Notes under the pieces: generated by a model
The model's database searches: none
What the model saw: the letters and a program-made list of their open reading frames with translations, nothing else
Told to the model about the DNA's origin: nothing
DNA from: Escallonia rubra
Taxonomy: Eukaryota; Streptophyta; Magnoliopsida; Escalloniales; Escalloniaceae
Assembly (NCBI GenBank): GCA_033065855.1
Contig: JAVXUO010003136.1
Location: 28,493-92,492 of the forward strand
Length of the DNA: 64,000 bases
Direction of reading: 5' to 3'
Part shown: piece by piece, positions 38,150 through 50,655 of the stretch
How the letters are laid out: every line of letters begins with the position of its first letter
Numbering within the stretch: position 1 is the first letter of the stretch
Made by a program: the position numbers and the translations under genes

Positions 38150-40706
38150 GAGGACCTTGTCCAAAGGCAGATAGCGGATCACAATTAGGTCTTCAGATAG
38201 TTCTTCCATTTCGCGAGAACACATCTTAGCAGCACAATAGTCTTTGATCGATTTATCGCCAACTTTTTGAAATACGTGTTGCATGATGTCTATTGGGAGT
38301 GCATCTGTCAGGTTGACTTTCTCCTTTATTTTTGCAAGACGTGAAGTTTGTTCAGAGTCCCATTGACACCTACCTGTTGTGCAGTTGCTTCTGTTAGACG
38401 TTTGTCCCTTATTCTCATTATCGTGTAGCCACGGCCGTCCCAAAAAGCATGTTGTTGGGTGTCCTCGCGTCTATCACATGGAATAAAACACTCTAAGCCA
38501 TATCTTTAGTTAACTGTTCTAACCTTGTTACGCAAACAGCTTTCTGCCTTCCTTGGTCGAACCCTTGAATCTTGAGAATGGCACTTCTAAGATCATCGCT
38601 CGAAATTCCAAGTTCCTTCATTACTTTGAAAGGTGAAATGTTGACAACGGAGTTTGTGGTTGTCAAGTTAATGCCCCCATGCATGAAAGTTAAGAACAGA
38701 TGGACTAGGAGGAATGAGCAATTGAGTTGATTATAAATTTGCTATCTTGACTTCAACTGGGTTGAATGAACCAAACTGGATAGTATATGGAGGAACTATA
38801 GATGAATTATTGCATTCTTTCCACGGCACAGTAGGCCCAGTTGGAATGAGGAAGTGAATGGAGCCAAAGGCGACAGAAGTCTGATTTGTAGAAGCCTTGT
38901 CTTCCTCGACGATAACCTTTCCTTGACTTGCCAATTCCATGATATTGTCTTTTAGGACAAAACACTTCTCTACTGGGTGGCCGATTAATCGATGATATTT
39001 ACAGCAGTTAGGGTCATTAACGAGGCCAGCCTGGTTTGGTCTGGTCGTTTTATTTCTGGCAAGTCAATTAGCTCCATACTAAGTAGATCATCAAGCATGC
39101 CAGGCACATCTGAATCGAGAAATGGGTACTCCGTATCTTGCATTTCCTGTAAAGAAAGTCTCTTCATTCTTTTCTTTTGAGAAACACTTCCTTTGTCTAC
39201 TTCTTTCTTCTTACTCTTACTAGAGAGTTTAATTGGCCCACTGTCCACGACCATCGACTCTTTGCTGTCAAATTTGGTCAAAAAGGGTTTGCCTCGAGTG
39301 TCTTGGTTTTCCATGCTCTTGCGGAAGTCCTGAATTGGCAAACCTTGGTTTCCATGTGCAGCAATACTGAGCTCCATGTCATGAGAGCTGGTCGCGAGAT
39401 CCTCAAAAGTTTTCGGTCGTATCCCTTGAAGGATATAATGTAGTCCCCACTGCATCCCTTGAATGCACATCTCGATAGCAGAAGACTCACTTAGGCGATC
39501 CTTGCAATTGAGACTAAGATTTCTCAATCGGTTGATGTAGTCGATAACTAACTCGTCTTTCCATTGACGTGAATTTGTAAGCTCAATAATGCGGACTGTG
39601 TGACGAGTGCTGAAAAACGATTGAGAAATTCTTGTTCTAACTATTCCCAACTGTTGATCGAGTGAGGCTGAAGATCGGTGTACCAGTCAAATGCATTACC
39701 CTTTAAGGATCTGACAAATTTCTTGACAAGATGATCTCCGTAGGTCCCTGCATTGTTACATGTTTCTGCAAAGTGAGCAATATGTTGTTTAAGGTTGCCT
39801 TTACCGTCAAACTGTTGGAACTTTGGCGGCTGATAACCGGTAGGCATCCTTAGAAGATCGATCTTTTGAGTATACGGTTTGGCAAACGCGAGGGAAGACT
39901 TTGTAAGCCCTTCAAGTTTGTCCTTGATGATACCCAGATGAACTCCCTCAGCTGGTCAACAGGAATGGACCCTTCAGACGTGAGTTGAAAAACATTTTTT
40001 TGGTCCTATCTTCTTGTTGGAATTTTCTCCTTTCGGGACTTCTTTGTTCTTACCCTTATTGGCATTGTTTATTTCTCATTCCGAGACTTCTTTGTTCTTA
40101 CCCTTGTGGGCATTGCTTCTCTGCATCTTCCTTACCCTCCAACTTACTAAGGAGAGTGGCAATTTGAGCATCATGATCTTGGACAGTTTTTCTGAGTAAC
40201 TCAAATGCTTTTGCCAGGCTCGCAACTTGCTCTTCGAGAGTCTAAACATTCTTCATCATGACAGGCATGGCACCAGAGAAAGTAGCATTGGAGCTAACAG
40301 ACTGCGGCGAGGCGATCTTGAACTTTGGGGATTTGGCAGGAGAAGTTGGCACAGATTCGCCACTTGAAATGTCTTCCTCATCATCCTTGTGGATAGATGG
40401 AATCATAGGGCTCGAGGTGGATTCTTCGAACATGGCTGGGTGCGAAAGAACAACCTGAACAACATTAAGAACATCGTCTTTTGCCCCTGACGAAGTTGAA
40501 GGGGGAGTCTTTCTTGATGCATTGGTGTCGAAGAACAAATTCTCCTTGAGCGAGGATGCCCCTTGCGAACTTGCTTGAGCTTTGGCTTTTGCTTGGCTAC
40601 GAGTCTCCACGCCCATGCTTGGAGCCCTGGAACTCACAGCAGATGGAACTTTCGAGTCAGCTACCTTAGAGCGAGTCATCATTGAGGCATCGATCTTCGG
40701 AGCCAT
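38150..40706 (-). pseudogene. Ty3/gypsy gag and aspartic protease relics
   Basis: On the minus strand the frame starts near 40706 (MAPKIDASMMTRSKV). It is interrupted near 40240 and again before a coiled stretch (TLEEQVASLAKAFELLRKT). The retrotransposon gag domain runs from about 39850 to 38985: PPKFQQFDGKGNLKQHIAHF, then LKGNAFDWYTDLQPHSINSW, then ELVIDYINRLRNLSLNCKDR. After another break, a retropepsin-like part appears near 38500-38680 (VNISPFKVMKELGISSDDLR) and ends in GRPWLHDNE near 38420. Several stops and frameshifts separate the pieces, so no functional polyprotein remains. No reverse transcriptase or integrase follows. Confidence 0.8.
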
Positions 40707-40772
40707 TGGATCAACAAATTTGAGATTGTCTTTGTTTTTGTTGATGAAGAGAAGAGATGAGAGGCAGAGAAT

Positions 40773-40790
40773 GTCCCACTGGGCGTGCCA
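40773..40790 (-). other. primer-binding-site-like sequence
   Basis: TGGCACGCCCAGTGGGAC on the minus strand lies six bases inside the 5' LTR end. It begins with TGG, as expected for pairing to a tRNA CCA tail. The tRNA identity is not resolved. Confidence 0.55.
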
Positions 40791-40796
40791 AAAATT

Positions 40797-41517
40797 TGTA
40801 CACATAAATTTCGAGTCTAAAGATAAGACAGGAAAATTAGTGACAAATTAAATTTATATTGAAAAGCGAGTACAATTCTCTGAATAAATCTTTATACAAA
40901 GAAAAGGCCCTCTGATTCTTCTCTTGACTAATGTTTGACTGAAGGTTTGATAGCTTGTTTCCAGATCAAACGGCGAATTTGACTGAGTTCGTTCGAACAC
41001 TTGATGAATTTCGTAACGAACGACTTTGATGTCTGGCTCGGCGGACGGCTTGGATGTCTAGCGCGACGGACAATTTGGATGTCTAGCGCAACAGACGACT
41101 TTGATGTCTGGCGCGGCGGACGACTTGGAGGTCTGGCACGACGGACGGCTTGGATGTCTAGCGCGACGGACGACTTGGTAGACTTCTGTGTTGCTGACTT
41201 AGAAGACTTCTTGCTTCTGAACTTGGGAAGAATTCTGTCTGACTGACTTGGAAAACTTCTTGCCCCTTTTTTTGCACCCCTTGGGGTCATCCCATATATA
41301 TAGAGGTGAACGAAAATGTTCTTGTTGAACTGGACTTTTTTTGATGATTATCTCTTAATTTTGTAAAGAGATAAATACCATTTTACACGTGATAAATTTT
41401 TATTCAACCACGTAATGATACACGTGTCAGCTTCCTATTCGCCATTCACCATTTTATTTAATGACAAATAAATGACACGTGCCAAGTTATAATTGGCATA
41501 AAATTTACCCTTCTACA
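40797..41517 (-). repeat. 5' LTR of the gypsy-type element
   Basis: This 721-bp LTR has TG...CA ends on either strand (plus strand: tgtacacataaa ... ttctaca). It contains six 25-bp subrepeats and a promoter-like 'atatatatagagg' near 41294. Confidence 0.7.
41028..41177. repeat. six 25-bp tandem subrepeats inside the LTR
   Basis: Units follow 'gatgtctggcgcgacggacg' plus 'acttg', varying at a few positions. The single remaining unit in the other LTR shows that the array belongs to the LTR and was mostly lost there. Confidence 0.85.
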
Positions 41518-42182
41518 GGGTGATTTTGGCAACCCTCCAAAAGGATTCTTATGATAGAAATGTGGGCGAGCTTTACGCCCAGGATTATTTAACATAAATA
41601 CACACAAAACCATTTGAAAAGAAGAAATAACAAGAAGAATGAAGTAGAAGAGAAGCATGCAAGTAGCTCTATATTTCTGCGGGAGTGTGCCTAGAGACTT
41701 GCTTTTTTATTTGTTTTTGTAAGATTCCTAAATTTTTAAATGATACTGTAATTACAGCGAAATAGACTATAAAATTTTTAAATGATACGCCCAGGTTTAT
41801 TTATGCCTTGTTTCTTTTTGTGCTGGCTGGTGGGGTGGGGTCGGGACGGGAGTGTGCCTTAGTACTAGCGTTGGTTATCATTGGAGCGGTGAGTGTGTCT
41901 TTGGTTGCAAATATATGGTTGGAAAGGTGCCTAATGAAAGCAAGCAGAATCGTGTGAATGGTGATTGTGTGGGTTTCAATTGTCCCCTATTTTAAAACCC
42001 CACTTTGTTCTTAAAACTGGACAGTTGTGTCCCGAACAAATCCACGGCGAAAGCTTCAGTGACGAGTCACCTAATCCTGTCCCCTCATTTTGGTGGTTTG
42101 CATAATTATCCCAAATTGCCGGACATGTAAGAGGCACATAGAAACAGGAGATTAAAGAAAATCCATCAAAAAGAAGAATTTA
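41518..42182. other. intergenic sequence between retroelement and CPBP gene
   Basis: No gene recognised. It contains the 3' flank and probable 3' UTR of the CPBP gene (minus strand), which ends at 42183. Confidence 0.4.
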
Positions 42183-45100
42183 TCACGACATAAATGTTAC
42201 CAAGAGGGTCAAGGCATTGTACAATGAATGTATAACAATAGAAGAACCTAAGTTTCCAGTCCAACAGTATGAGCATCCGAGGATAGACCCAATGATGAAC
42301 AGTTGGATGCTATTCTCACCGGAAAAGTGAGCTGCACTGAAAACGGCAGAACTTACGACAACTGCTTGCTGCCATTTCATTGTGGAGGCCAGAGATGTCA
42401 ACAGGAAACCTCTGTAAACTATCTCTTCCAGCAAGGGAGTGACAAAGCTGTAGACCACAATGCACGCAGCAACAGACGTGGAACCGCTTGAAAGAATTTC
42501 CTTCAGTATAGGGTTGTTAACATCCTGCGCGCATAAGGCATAAGCAAATTAGTTAATAAAAAGGATCGCAATACTAGAATTATACTAGTCTGCCATGTTA
42601 ACTGAAATGAGTACACTTAAGAAACTTATACCGACCCCAGAGGTTATCCTAGATACAAAGAGCTACACTCTTGTTTCTAGAATTACAATGACCACCCCTC
42701 AGCTTTATATGCCAGATGCAAATAACTATCCAGCTTTCATTGGTCATCACCAACAACACGGTATCCGAAGATGCCGTTGTCTAACTTTCATCAGATGCCC
42801 ATTGTGCCGTCTTAGACAGACCAAGTTGGCGATCAGACCGAGTCTTAAGTAACTTCTCAAACATGCCTATCTTTGCAAGACAGTAATAGACCATCAATCT
42901 TTCTGAAACACACTCATCTGGTAGTTGAGTAGAAAACGCTTTTGATCTCTCTACAGGTCTTTGGCATACTCTGTTACATTCGGTTTGAAGCCAATTCTTT
43001 TAGGAATTGGAATTCAAACCCCTCCATATTTTCTCCAGAAAGTACTTAATCTAGTATTTTCCTTAAATAACCGAGTAACTCTAATATACCCAAACGCCTG
43101 AGGAAAATATTAGATTAACTAGTTTTTCAGGAGAATAAATGGAGGGAATTAGTTTTTCAGGAGAATATATGGAGGGAATTCAAAAGGTGAATTGGATTTG
43201 AAACTCAATTTATTCTCTGGGGGAAAATGCACTTTGGCCCCCTACACTTGGAGGGCACACACACGGGTCCCCACCTCCCCCTCTCCCATCCCCATCACCC
43301 ACTACCACAGACACACTACTTGCATACACACACTAACACCCACCCACACATACTGCATGCACATACAAATACACCCACACACACACTGCACGCACCCACA
43401 TACAACATCTAAACACACACAAGTTCACGTACACGCACTGAATATACACAATCACAGACACCACACACAACCACCACGGCCACCCGCTTCCACATCCAGT
43501 CCACCCTCCACCCTTGCAACCCTACCAATTACCATGGCAGGGGTACCAAAACAGTTGACCAAACACTCACGATGGTCGACCCCGAATCCGTCAAAGAAGC
43601 TGAAATCTCAAATACGTTGGTCAAAAAGGAGAAAAAACAAAAGAACTGTCGCGGATTCAGTTGCATTCGTGATGGTGGGGGGTGATGGGCGCGGGCAGCG
43701 GGAGGGGGACACACCACCGTGTGTGGGTAAGTGTTTTTTGTCTATGTGCAGGGTGATGGGGGATGAAGGGTGCGCTGGTATTGGGTGTTGTGGGATGTGG
43801 GGATGGTGGGTGGCACTGGGTGCACCACTGTATGTGGGTCTGTGCAGACGGGGTGCGTAATTGGTGGATGATGGGAAAGAGGGGGGGGGGGGGGTGCTGT
43901 TCTGAGTGGGTGTGTTTTGCTGTGTTTTTGGTGCGGTGATGGGGGATGGGGGCAGTTTGGTGAGGTGGCCGCACCACCATGTGTGGGTGGGAGTTGTGTC
44001 TATGTGTGTGTGCAGATAGGGTGACTAGGGAGCGGTTGGGGTTGGAGCGGGGTGCTTGGGTTGTGTTTGGGGAATGAAAAAAGTCAGAAAATGGTTTTGG
44101 TTTGAAAATTCTATGTATAAAAAGGGGTAGTTAGTGGTGGTAGCGATGGTAATACTGGTGGCTATGGTAGTGGTGGTGACAGCGAAGGTCGTGTAGTGGC
44201 ATCAATAGCGATGGAAGTGGTGGTGGGGAGGTGAAGAAGGAGGTGGTGGTATGACCGGTGGGTTCATGGTTTGTAGAGATTAAGGGAAAAATAAATTAGG
44301 ATAAATAATTTTTTTAGTTCGAACAAATTCAAATTGCATGAAATGCGACCATTTTCCATCTGATTTTACACTATAGAAACAAATCCAGTCAAATCCCATA
44401 AAATCAAATTCCAATTCTATTATTTACTATTCCAAACAACTAGATTTGAGTATTTGAAATGAAATTCCATCAGTTCCATGGTTCCAAACACACTCTTAGG
44501 TATTTTAGATTTCACCACACAGGCAATTGGAGATGGGGAAATAAAAAATAAGTTAAAAAGAACACTCGAGTAAAGAGAAGAGAACAAAGTATGAAGGCAT
44601 CCTACTGAAGTTTTAGGCTAATCTCTCAATATGGTGATCCGCGGGCAAATTAAGAGGACTTGAAAAAGTAAGTAGGAAACAAAAGAAGAATTGGAGAGAA
44701 GGAGAAAAACGGCAGGAGAAAGGGAGCAGAAATATGATGCATGCCTAAGGTGGAACTCAAATCAATCTCCTATATCTACAGACTACAGGTAATGCTCTAG
44801 GTGAAATCTGCTTTCTCATCATACGTCATGAGAACAGAAAAGGGTGTACTAAATCTACTAGTAAAACTGTCAATTTCTTTTATCTGTATGGCGAACAAAT
44901 GTCAGTTTTTCAGAGGTGATTTATTGAACTGTGCTGATCATAACTTGAAGAGCTCAAAGGGCATTTGCAGCTTGGGATTATATTAGCGGCACACTATTAT
45001 GATCTCTTTGTCATGCCCCCAATCTGAAAGGTTGTATCAGTAAGCCTAGTCATGAGTTCATCATCACAACCCTGTCAGCCACTACTCTCTATAGGAAAGA

Positions 45101-48100
45101 CTTCATCTCAAAACAGCTGGACCAACCAGATTCTCAGAACCATTTTAGAGATTCGATCTTTTCTCCTGAGGGATGGGAATGCTCTGAGGCCTTTGTGGAA
45201 CACCGGGTATTTCTCCAAGACCATTGGCTTGCGCTCAAAAAATCTGGCTGAACCACTGAACTATGGGCTATGCTGCATCCTCTTAGGCTTGCCAGGGATA
45301 ATGGAAGCCGCAATTCTGTCTATTCTGGGTATAGTCTTTGTCCTTTGGACCCCATCGGCCTATTGTGGAGTGCAGAGGTATGCTGCAGAGGATTTAGAGG
45401 TAAGACTATGTACATAGGTTTCGGAACATAACTTTTGAGGGCATTGAATAACAAATTTTGGGTTATAGAACCTCCTTACTGTCCCTTTTCCTTTATAATA
45501 ATTTAAGAGCAGTACTGGGCTTATGGCCCTTTGTTGCCGCGAGAGAGAGAGAGAGAGATTACCATAACGATGCACCACGTCATGCAACATTAGTCGAATG
45601 ACGAATATATTAAAAAGCGTGCTGAACTTAATCAATTCATATCTAATAAATTGTTGCTACTCCCTTAGGCTCTTATCTTTCCGGACTTAACTATCACCAA
45701 AAAATATTAAACATGACGTTGGAGATTTCAGTATGCCTACCAGAACCTTTCATACATTGGCATTCTGATAAAATTCAGCATAACAAGTAAGAAAGCTAAT
45801 ACACAAAAAACCCTGCAAATACTGCATCTCTCAAAAGCCAAATGCAAAACCCTCAATCTAAAAGTTGCAGCATACATACATGTAAAAAGGAAGCTATTAA
45901 TGTCAGGCAGCTATTAACGGAAAAAACACTACTAAAGAAAGGTCATTGCCCCTTACTGAAAGATGAATGAAAATCCATAAATATGTTTGAAATTGAAATT
46001 ATATCATCTTCAAATTCGATTACGTGTCATTTCAGAAGTAGGCAAGATATCAAGTACGCATTCTCTAAGATGATAAAAAAGAAAGAGTCCATTAATCTAA
46101 CCTTTGGCCCAATTAATCTGTCAGCAAGGAGTGATGTGAGGAAAACCAACAAAACAAGAACTCCCAAACCAACAGCTGATGGCAAAAACCAGTTCCTTCC
46201 CTTCGATAACTTGTTAGCTTGAGAGAAGTCAAGGAGCCTATAATGAGTCTTTGCAGTAGATGCTATAAGAAGCCAAGTCCCAATTAGCTCTAGAGTTTGA
46301 ATCACAAGTATCGACAGCACCTGTACTGAAAGGGAAAAAAGAATGGGTGAAACACCATGCTTCACTAGCTTAAACGCAACAAGCAGGTACAACCATAGGA
46401 GTTTCACCATCAGAAGCAAAAATACGGATTATCATATTAGTAACTCGAATTGATTTACAGCATATTCTCAACAGCAGTGGGGATCCATCATCATTCTTGT
46501 TCGGCTCTTAAAATCACGTCCAACAGTGGTTGGATTTGTAGGAACAGCATGCAACATCCAACAACTTCACCTACTTCATTGCACCCCAACCCTTTCCATA
46601 CCTCTATCGAAACTGAATGACTAGCAATACCTCATTCAGGACAGATGGAACCGGCTATTCCTCTCCTCAAGATACAAAAGTTATGCTTTTTTTGCACCTC
46701 GTTTGTCAGCAAAAGTGCATTAACAACAAAATATTAACTTCTTAGCAAGAAAAAGGAGGTGGAGAAGCATAAAAGGGGCAGACTTAGAAAATCCATACTG
46801 TAATCTCGCACGAAGAGTCAACTTTGACGTTGCCTCAAGAACTATGCACCATTTTGATACGGGTGACCTATAACGTCGACTCAGTGAAGCTAAATCATGA
46901 AGTGGCACTTGGTTCAAAACCAACCCACTTGTAAGAAAATCTCAACTCTCAACACTTACTCACAGTAAAGAGGCAGAAGTATTACTTGTTGGAGAAAAAG
47001 ATATAAAAACCATTCTACTGCAAAACTGAATCTATGGGATAGAACTAGGAGACAGTAAAGGTGGCAGACAAAAGCAGTAGATATGCTGCCAAGGATTAGG
47101 GTTTAAGGGAAGTCATACCTCAGACCTACAACCAAGAAATCGAATTTAAAAGATTCTATATTTCTCTTATTCGTCCCAAAATTGGAAGCTAACGGAAAAT
47201 CCCAAAATACACCTCTTCTGCCAAGGAATAGGCTGAATGAAAACCCTTGCCAACATAAATCCAGTACATATATATCATCTGCAAGATGCTTGTCTAACTG
47301 ATGCAAAGATGATAACCACGTTATTATCACATGTACAGCCAACTACATGAAAACAACAACATGGTTCTAAGATATGTACCTTAATTTTGCACACAATTCT
47401 TTTAGGCTTGGATGGTGTAATTAACTGATAACTGGGCTTTCTCATGGTAGATCATGTTCAGCTTTCTCCAACCAGAAAAAGTAAACTGTGACAGATCAGT
47501 AAATAACTACCATATGTCGAAGGTTACAAGGAAGCGTAGAAAAGGGCCGCAAGGAAGCAATTCAGTTCAGCAACATTATCTTGTCATTTTTGGCGTGCCA
47601 TTTGGATGTTGAGACCCAATAAAATAGACATGCAATCTAGCGAAGTAAACAAGACATACAGGAAAACAGGAAAAACCAATCAGTTCGCGAGGTTAGAAGC
47701 TTAGCTAGAGATCCACTAAGCTGTATATTGGTCATCTCAACCGAAGCTTAATTAGCACTACCTAGTATGCAGTTCACTTCCCAACATGGTACAGTTACAG
47801 GGTACATGGATTTTTGGTTACAGTACATAGGAAGGATAGCTGTTTTGGTTCAATTTGGCAAGATAAATGGGTATACAATATATAAATGTAAACAGTATAT
47901 ACTTGTAAACATGAATGTACTGGTTTACTTGCTAAGAAGGTGAGCGGGAGAAAGGAGAACATGCATATTTAACTAATTCTACTCCTTTTGCATTTTAGCA
48001 GCCAAACACAACATGCATCATATCATAAAAATCAAGAACTTCCTCACCTCAGTCTGTGGATCAATCACAGGTTGATGCAACATTTCTGCAACCACAGATA

Positions 48101-49558
48101 ACCCTCCGAAACTTAAAGGAATGTGCAAACTGAACATATACAAAGCCATAGTACTCCATGTGCTCCCAGTATCACATTGGCTATCTACTTCCAGAACTGA
48201 AAAACTCTGTTACAAGAAATGAGAGATCCAGCTCATATCAGAGCAGAAACACAAGACAAGCAAAGCAATGAAAAGAAAAGCATTCAACCAAATTTTCCAT
48301 ATGAATACTCTTATTATGACACGTGTGGGGCAGTTATCTTTTCAGACTTTGCAAGCCCACATGCACAAAATTTAGTGTCAGAGTATGTGCATACTGCATA
48401 AGCTTGGTAAATCAAAAGTGTTCCTCTGTTCCATTCAATTTGCCCCATTTGCCTTTCTGCGAATTCTTATAGGATAGCACACGTAAATGTTGACTTCACT
48501 TGTTGTTTTTACCCTGGCTTGGCATGTCAAGCGATACTTATTTGATCTATGATTGCTATTTCGATTCAATGTTTACATGGTACTAAATCCATCCTAGCAT
48601 ATCGTAAAAAGTCAAAGGGGAAAATCCAGTGGATCGAGGAAGTATTGAGTGACCAAATTGTCAAAGATTGTCAAGCTCAACAATCCTTTAAAACCAACAC
48701 CAACCACATTGTCAGACATTTAGGTATCTAAATATCCCTTCCCAAGTTGGCTCTTCATAAATTCATATGTAATGACTACGTCCTACATCATGGCATCTAC
48801 CCACATTCTTTCAGGCCTTAAGCTTGTCATTTAGCACCTTCAACTTGGATGCACCCGTTTTCCTATGCCACACATTCTGAAAACACTCTCATGCTAAATA
48901 GCCTCCAATGCCACTTCAAAATCTTCACCAAATCAATATTTTCCAACATTCTTAAACTAGTAACTTCACTCTACCATCTCAGTATGCTCCTTTCATATTC
49001 AATAATGCCCTAACCCTGTTTCTTAGTCGCCGCAGCAATTGCATCATATACACTGACTGCATAGTTGGCCTATGTATTAACTGCCTATACCATTTAAGAA
49101 GGCACAATCCTTGTCTCTCTCAGTCTCGGATCACAAGACTCTCCAATTAAGCTATCCAATAAATATTTTCAGCGCATCATTCATGAGGTATCGCTTATAT
49201 TTGATTCCTAGTGGCAGTAATTTTGCTACGTTACGGTGCACATAATATGTACAAACAGCATGTACCTGATGTACGCACAATTGCACGCGAGCGCGCGCAC
49301 ACACGCGGAGACAGACACAGATACCCTTAACACGTACATATGAAAGTAAGATTGAGATAAAACGAGGAGAAGAAGTGAAACCACTACCTCGGAAGGTGTT
49401 TGGGTGGTGTCATTGCCTGTGCAACGGCAATTGAAACTCGGGGCTCTGGTACAGTATATGTTGGCAACGAATCGAACAAGCGGCTTCTCGAATTCGCGTG
49501 TGGGTTTAGCAGCGAATGGTGCGAGACAGAGGAGAGGACGATGCACCAACAGTACCAT
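42183..49558 (-). CDS. CPBP-family (CAAX/ABI) intramembrane metalloprotease, plastid-type, four exons
   Basis: Exons on the minus strand are 49388-49558, 48048-48206, 46102-46320 and 42183-42524. All are phase 0 with GT-AG introns, giving about 296 residues. The N-terminus (MVLLVHRPLLCLAPFAAKPT) looks like a chloroplast transit peptide. Membrane segments follow (near residues 75-95, 112-131, 150-172 and 200-290). The CPBP motifs are present: EEIVYRG (E216, E217, R221), FSAAHF (H249) and HSLYNAL (H282, N286), the residues that bind the metal and the catalytic water. It resembles Arabidopsis At1g14270, an uncharacterised CPBP protein. The substrate is unknown. The last intron is about 3.6 kb and holds low-complexity DNA. 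A GTG-started longer reading of exon 1 exists, but the ATG at 49558 is the first usable start. Confidence 0.88.
43122..44300. repeat. low-complexity block in the CPBP intron
   Basis: A 33-bp duplication (tttttcaggagaatataTgg type) lies at 43122-43188. It is followed by CA/CAC-rich DNA (43250-43480), then GT/GGTG-rich DNA (43680-44260) with a G run at 43881-43893. Open frames across it are compositional artefacts. The C-rich then G-rich order could let the transcript pair with itself. The right flank (44330-44500, 'attccaattctattatttac') resembles an AT-rich transposon end, but no inverted terminus was confirmed. Confidence 0.55.
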
Positions 49559-49689
49559 TTTCTCCACCTCTGCTGCTTTACTTTGCTATCTGGACCTTTA
49601 AGACGAACTTGACAGGTAAACGTTAAAAATCGCCGGAGTGCATATTTTGGTCCGTGTAAAAAAAAAAATCAATTTTAACTCCACTTCGT

Positions 49690-49885
49690 GTGGTAGGTAG
49701 GAACCCTCGTCCAACTCTGTGATAATTAATAGTCAATAATGTGACAATTAATAATTAATAAATAATTTTTTATAATTTTTCTACAACCACATTTAGCGAC
49801 AATACTTAATAATATTTCTTAACGCCACAAAATAAAAGTCATCAAAACCATTTAGCGAGCATTAATTATCGTTATATTGAAATGG

Positions 49886-49918
<33 letters not shown>
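49690..49918. mobile_element. hairpin MITE copy interrupted by the MULE
   Basis: This copy is related to the hairpin MITE at 28.2 kb and to the units at 59.1 and 59.7 kb. It shares 'tgataattaatagtc', 'aacgccacaaaataaaagtc' and 'gcattaattatcgttat'. Its right side runs into an (AT)n tract that continues on the far side of the MULE at 59071. Confidence 0.55.
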
Positions 49919-49927
<9 letters not shown>

Positions 49928-49930
<3 letters not shown>

Positions 49931-50174
49931 AGCTGATCCCTTGACAGCGTAGGCAAAATAGGATATCTTGCCAGCGCGATCTGGCCGTCCATCCCGAAGG
50001 GATGGACGGTCCAGATCACTTTTTTTTGCGGCGCTGTCAGTCGTCCGCTACATAGTGTAGCGGACGGATCTTTTTACCATCTTGCCCTCGCTCACCCGTC
50101 CGCTAGACTGTGTAGCGGACGACATTCTTGGGCCAACAAAAAGTAGTCCGCTACACTGTCTAGCGGACGACTGT
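49928..50174 (+). repeat. left terminal inverted repeat of the MULE
   Basis: It matches the reverse complement of 58825-59070. It contains an internal hairpin (gtccatcccgaagggatgga) near 49990 and three TCCGCTA-type palindromes at about 50044, 50099 and 50147. Confidence 0.92.
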
Positions 50175-50253
50175 TTCCGTCAAACCACCCACTTCCCCCT
50201 GACAGTTGTCACATCAGTCGATGCACGTCTGTTACTTTGTCGTTATCCCAGCG

Positions 50254-50274
50254 TCCGCAACACAGTGTAGCGGA
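50254..50274. repeat. fourth left-end palindrome copy
   Basis: TCCGCAACACAGTGTAGCGGA is one of the dispersed palindromes, just inside the TIR. It lies shortly upstream of the PMD-Ulp1 leader, which also holds two copies of 'gcggcgttggcaagtagatc' (50362 and 50479). Confidence 0.7.
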
Positions 50275-50655
50275 CGTTGGCAGGCATTCGAAGCCTTCTA
50301 AACTTCTATTCATTCCTTCTTCTCACAATCAAACTATTCCTTCTTCTCACGATCAAACCAGCGGCGTTGGCAAGTAGATCGGCGCAATTTCTTTGCAAGA
50401 AATCCTTTAATCGTCTCATCAATCACGTAAGTTCACAAACTAATCCTTTCTTTGTTCATAATCTAGAGTTCATCTTGCGGCGTTGGCAAGTAGATCGGCA
50501 CTATGCTAGCGTTTGTCAATGTATATACATATATATTATATATGTGTATTGCGTATTATCTGATCACATGCTAGCGCTGAATATGCTAGCGTTGTATGTT
50601 TGGGAATGTTTACGCTTCCAACCTTGCCCTCTTTCCATTATTTCAGTTGCAAAAA

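Larger units (their letters stand above)
32625..41517 (-). mobile_element. decayed Ty3/gypsy-type retrotransposon with an antisense PMD gene
   Basis: The element lies on the minus strand. The 5' LTR is 40797-41517 (TG...CA ends). It is followed by a primer-binding-site-like TGGCACGCCCAGTGGGAC (40773-40790), gag-protease relics (about 38.1-40.7 kb), a stretch without reverse transcriptase or integrase, a plus-strand PMD gene (34.1-37.3 kb), and a truncated 3' LTR (32625-32799). The two LTR copies share about 150 bp at their 'gagataaataccattttaca...ttctaca' ends at roughly 93% identity. Pol appears to be absent, so the element was non-autonomous. The 3' LTR has lost part of its interior and its outer end, so a target duplication cannot be checked. 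Extra antisense frames are known in plant Ty3/gypsy (TAT-like) elements. Confidence 0.75.

Noticed and set aside
43192-43860. 222-codon frame rich in His, Thr and Pro
   Set aside because: It arises from CA/CAC microsatellite DNA inside the CPBP intron.
45052-45417. 121-codon plus-strand frame in the CPBP intron
   Set aside because: It has hydrophobic stretches but no recognisable family, and is antisense to a well-supported intron.
50044-50274. CRISPR-like interpretation of regularly spaced palindromes
   Set aside because: This is a plant nuclear transposon; spacers are not unique foreign sequences and no cas genes exist.
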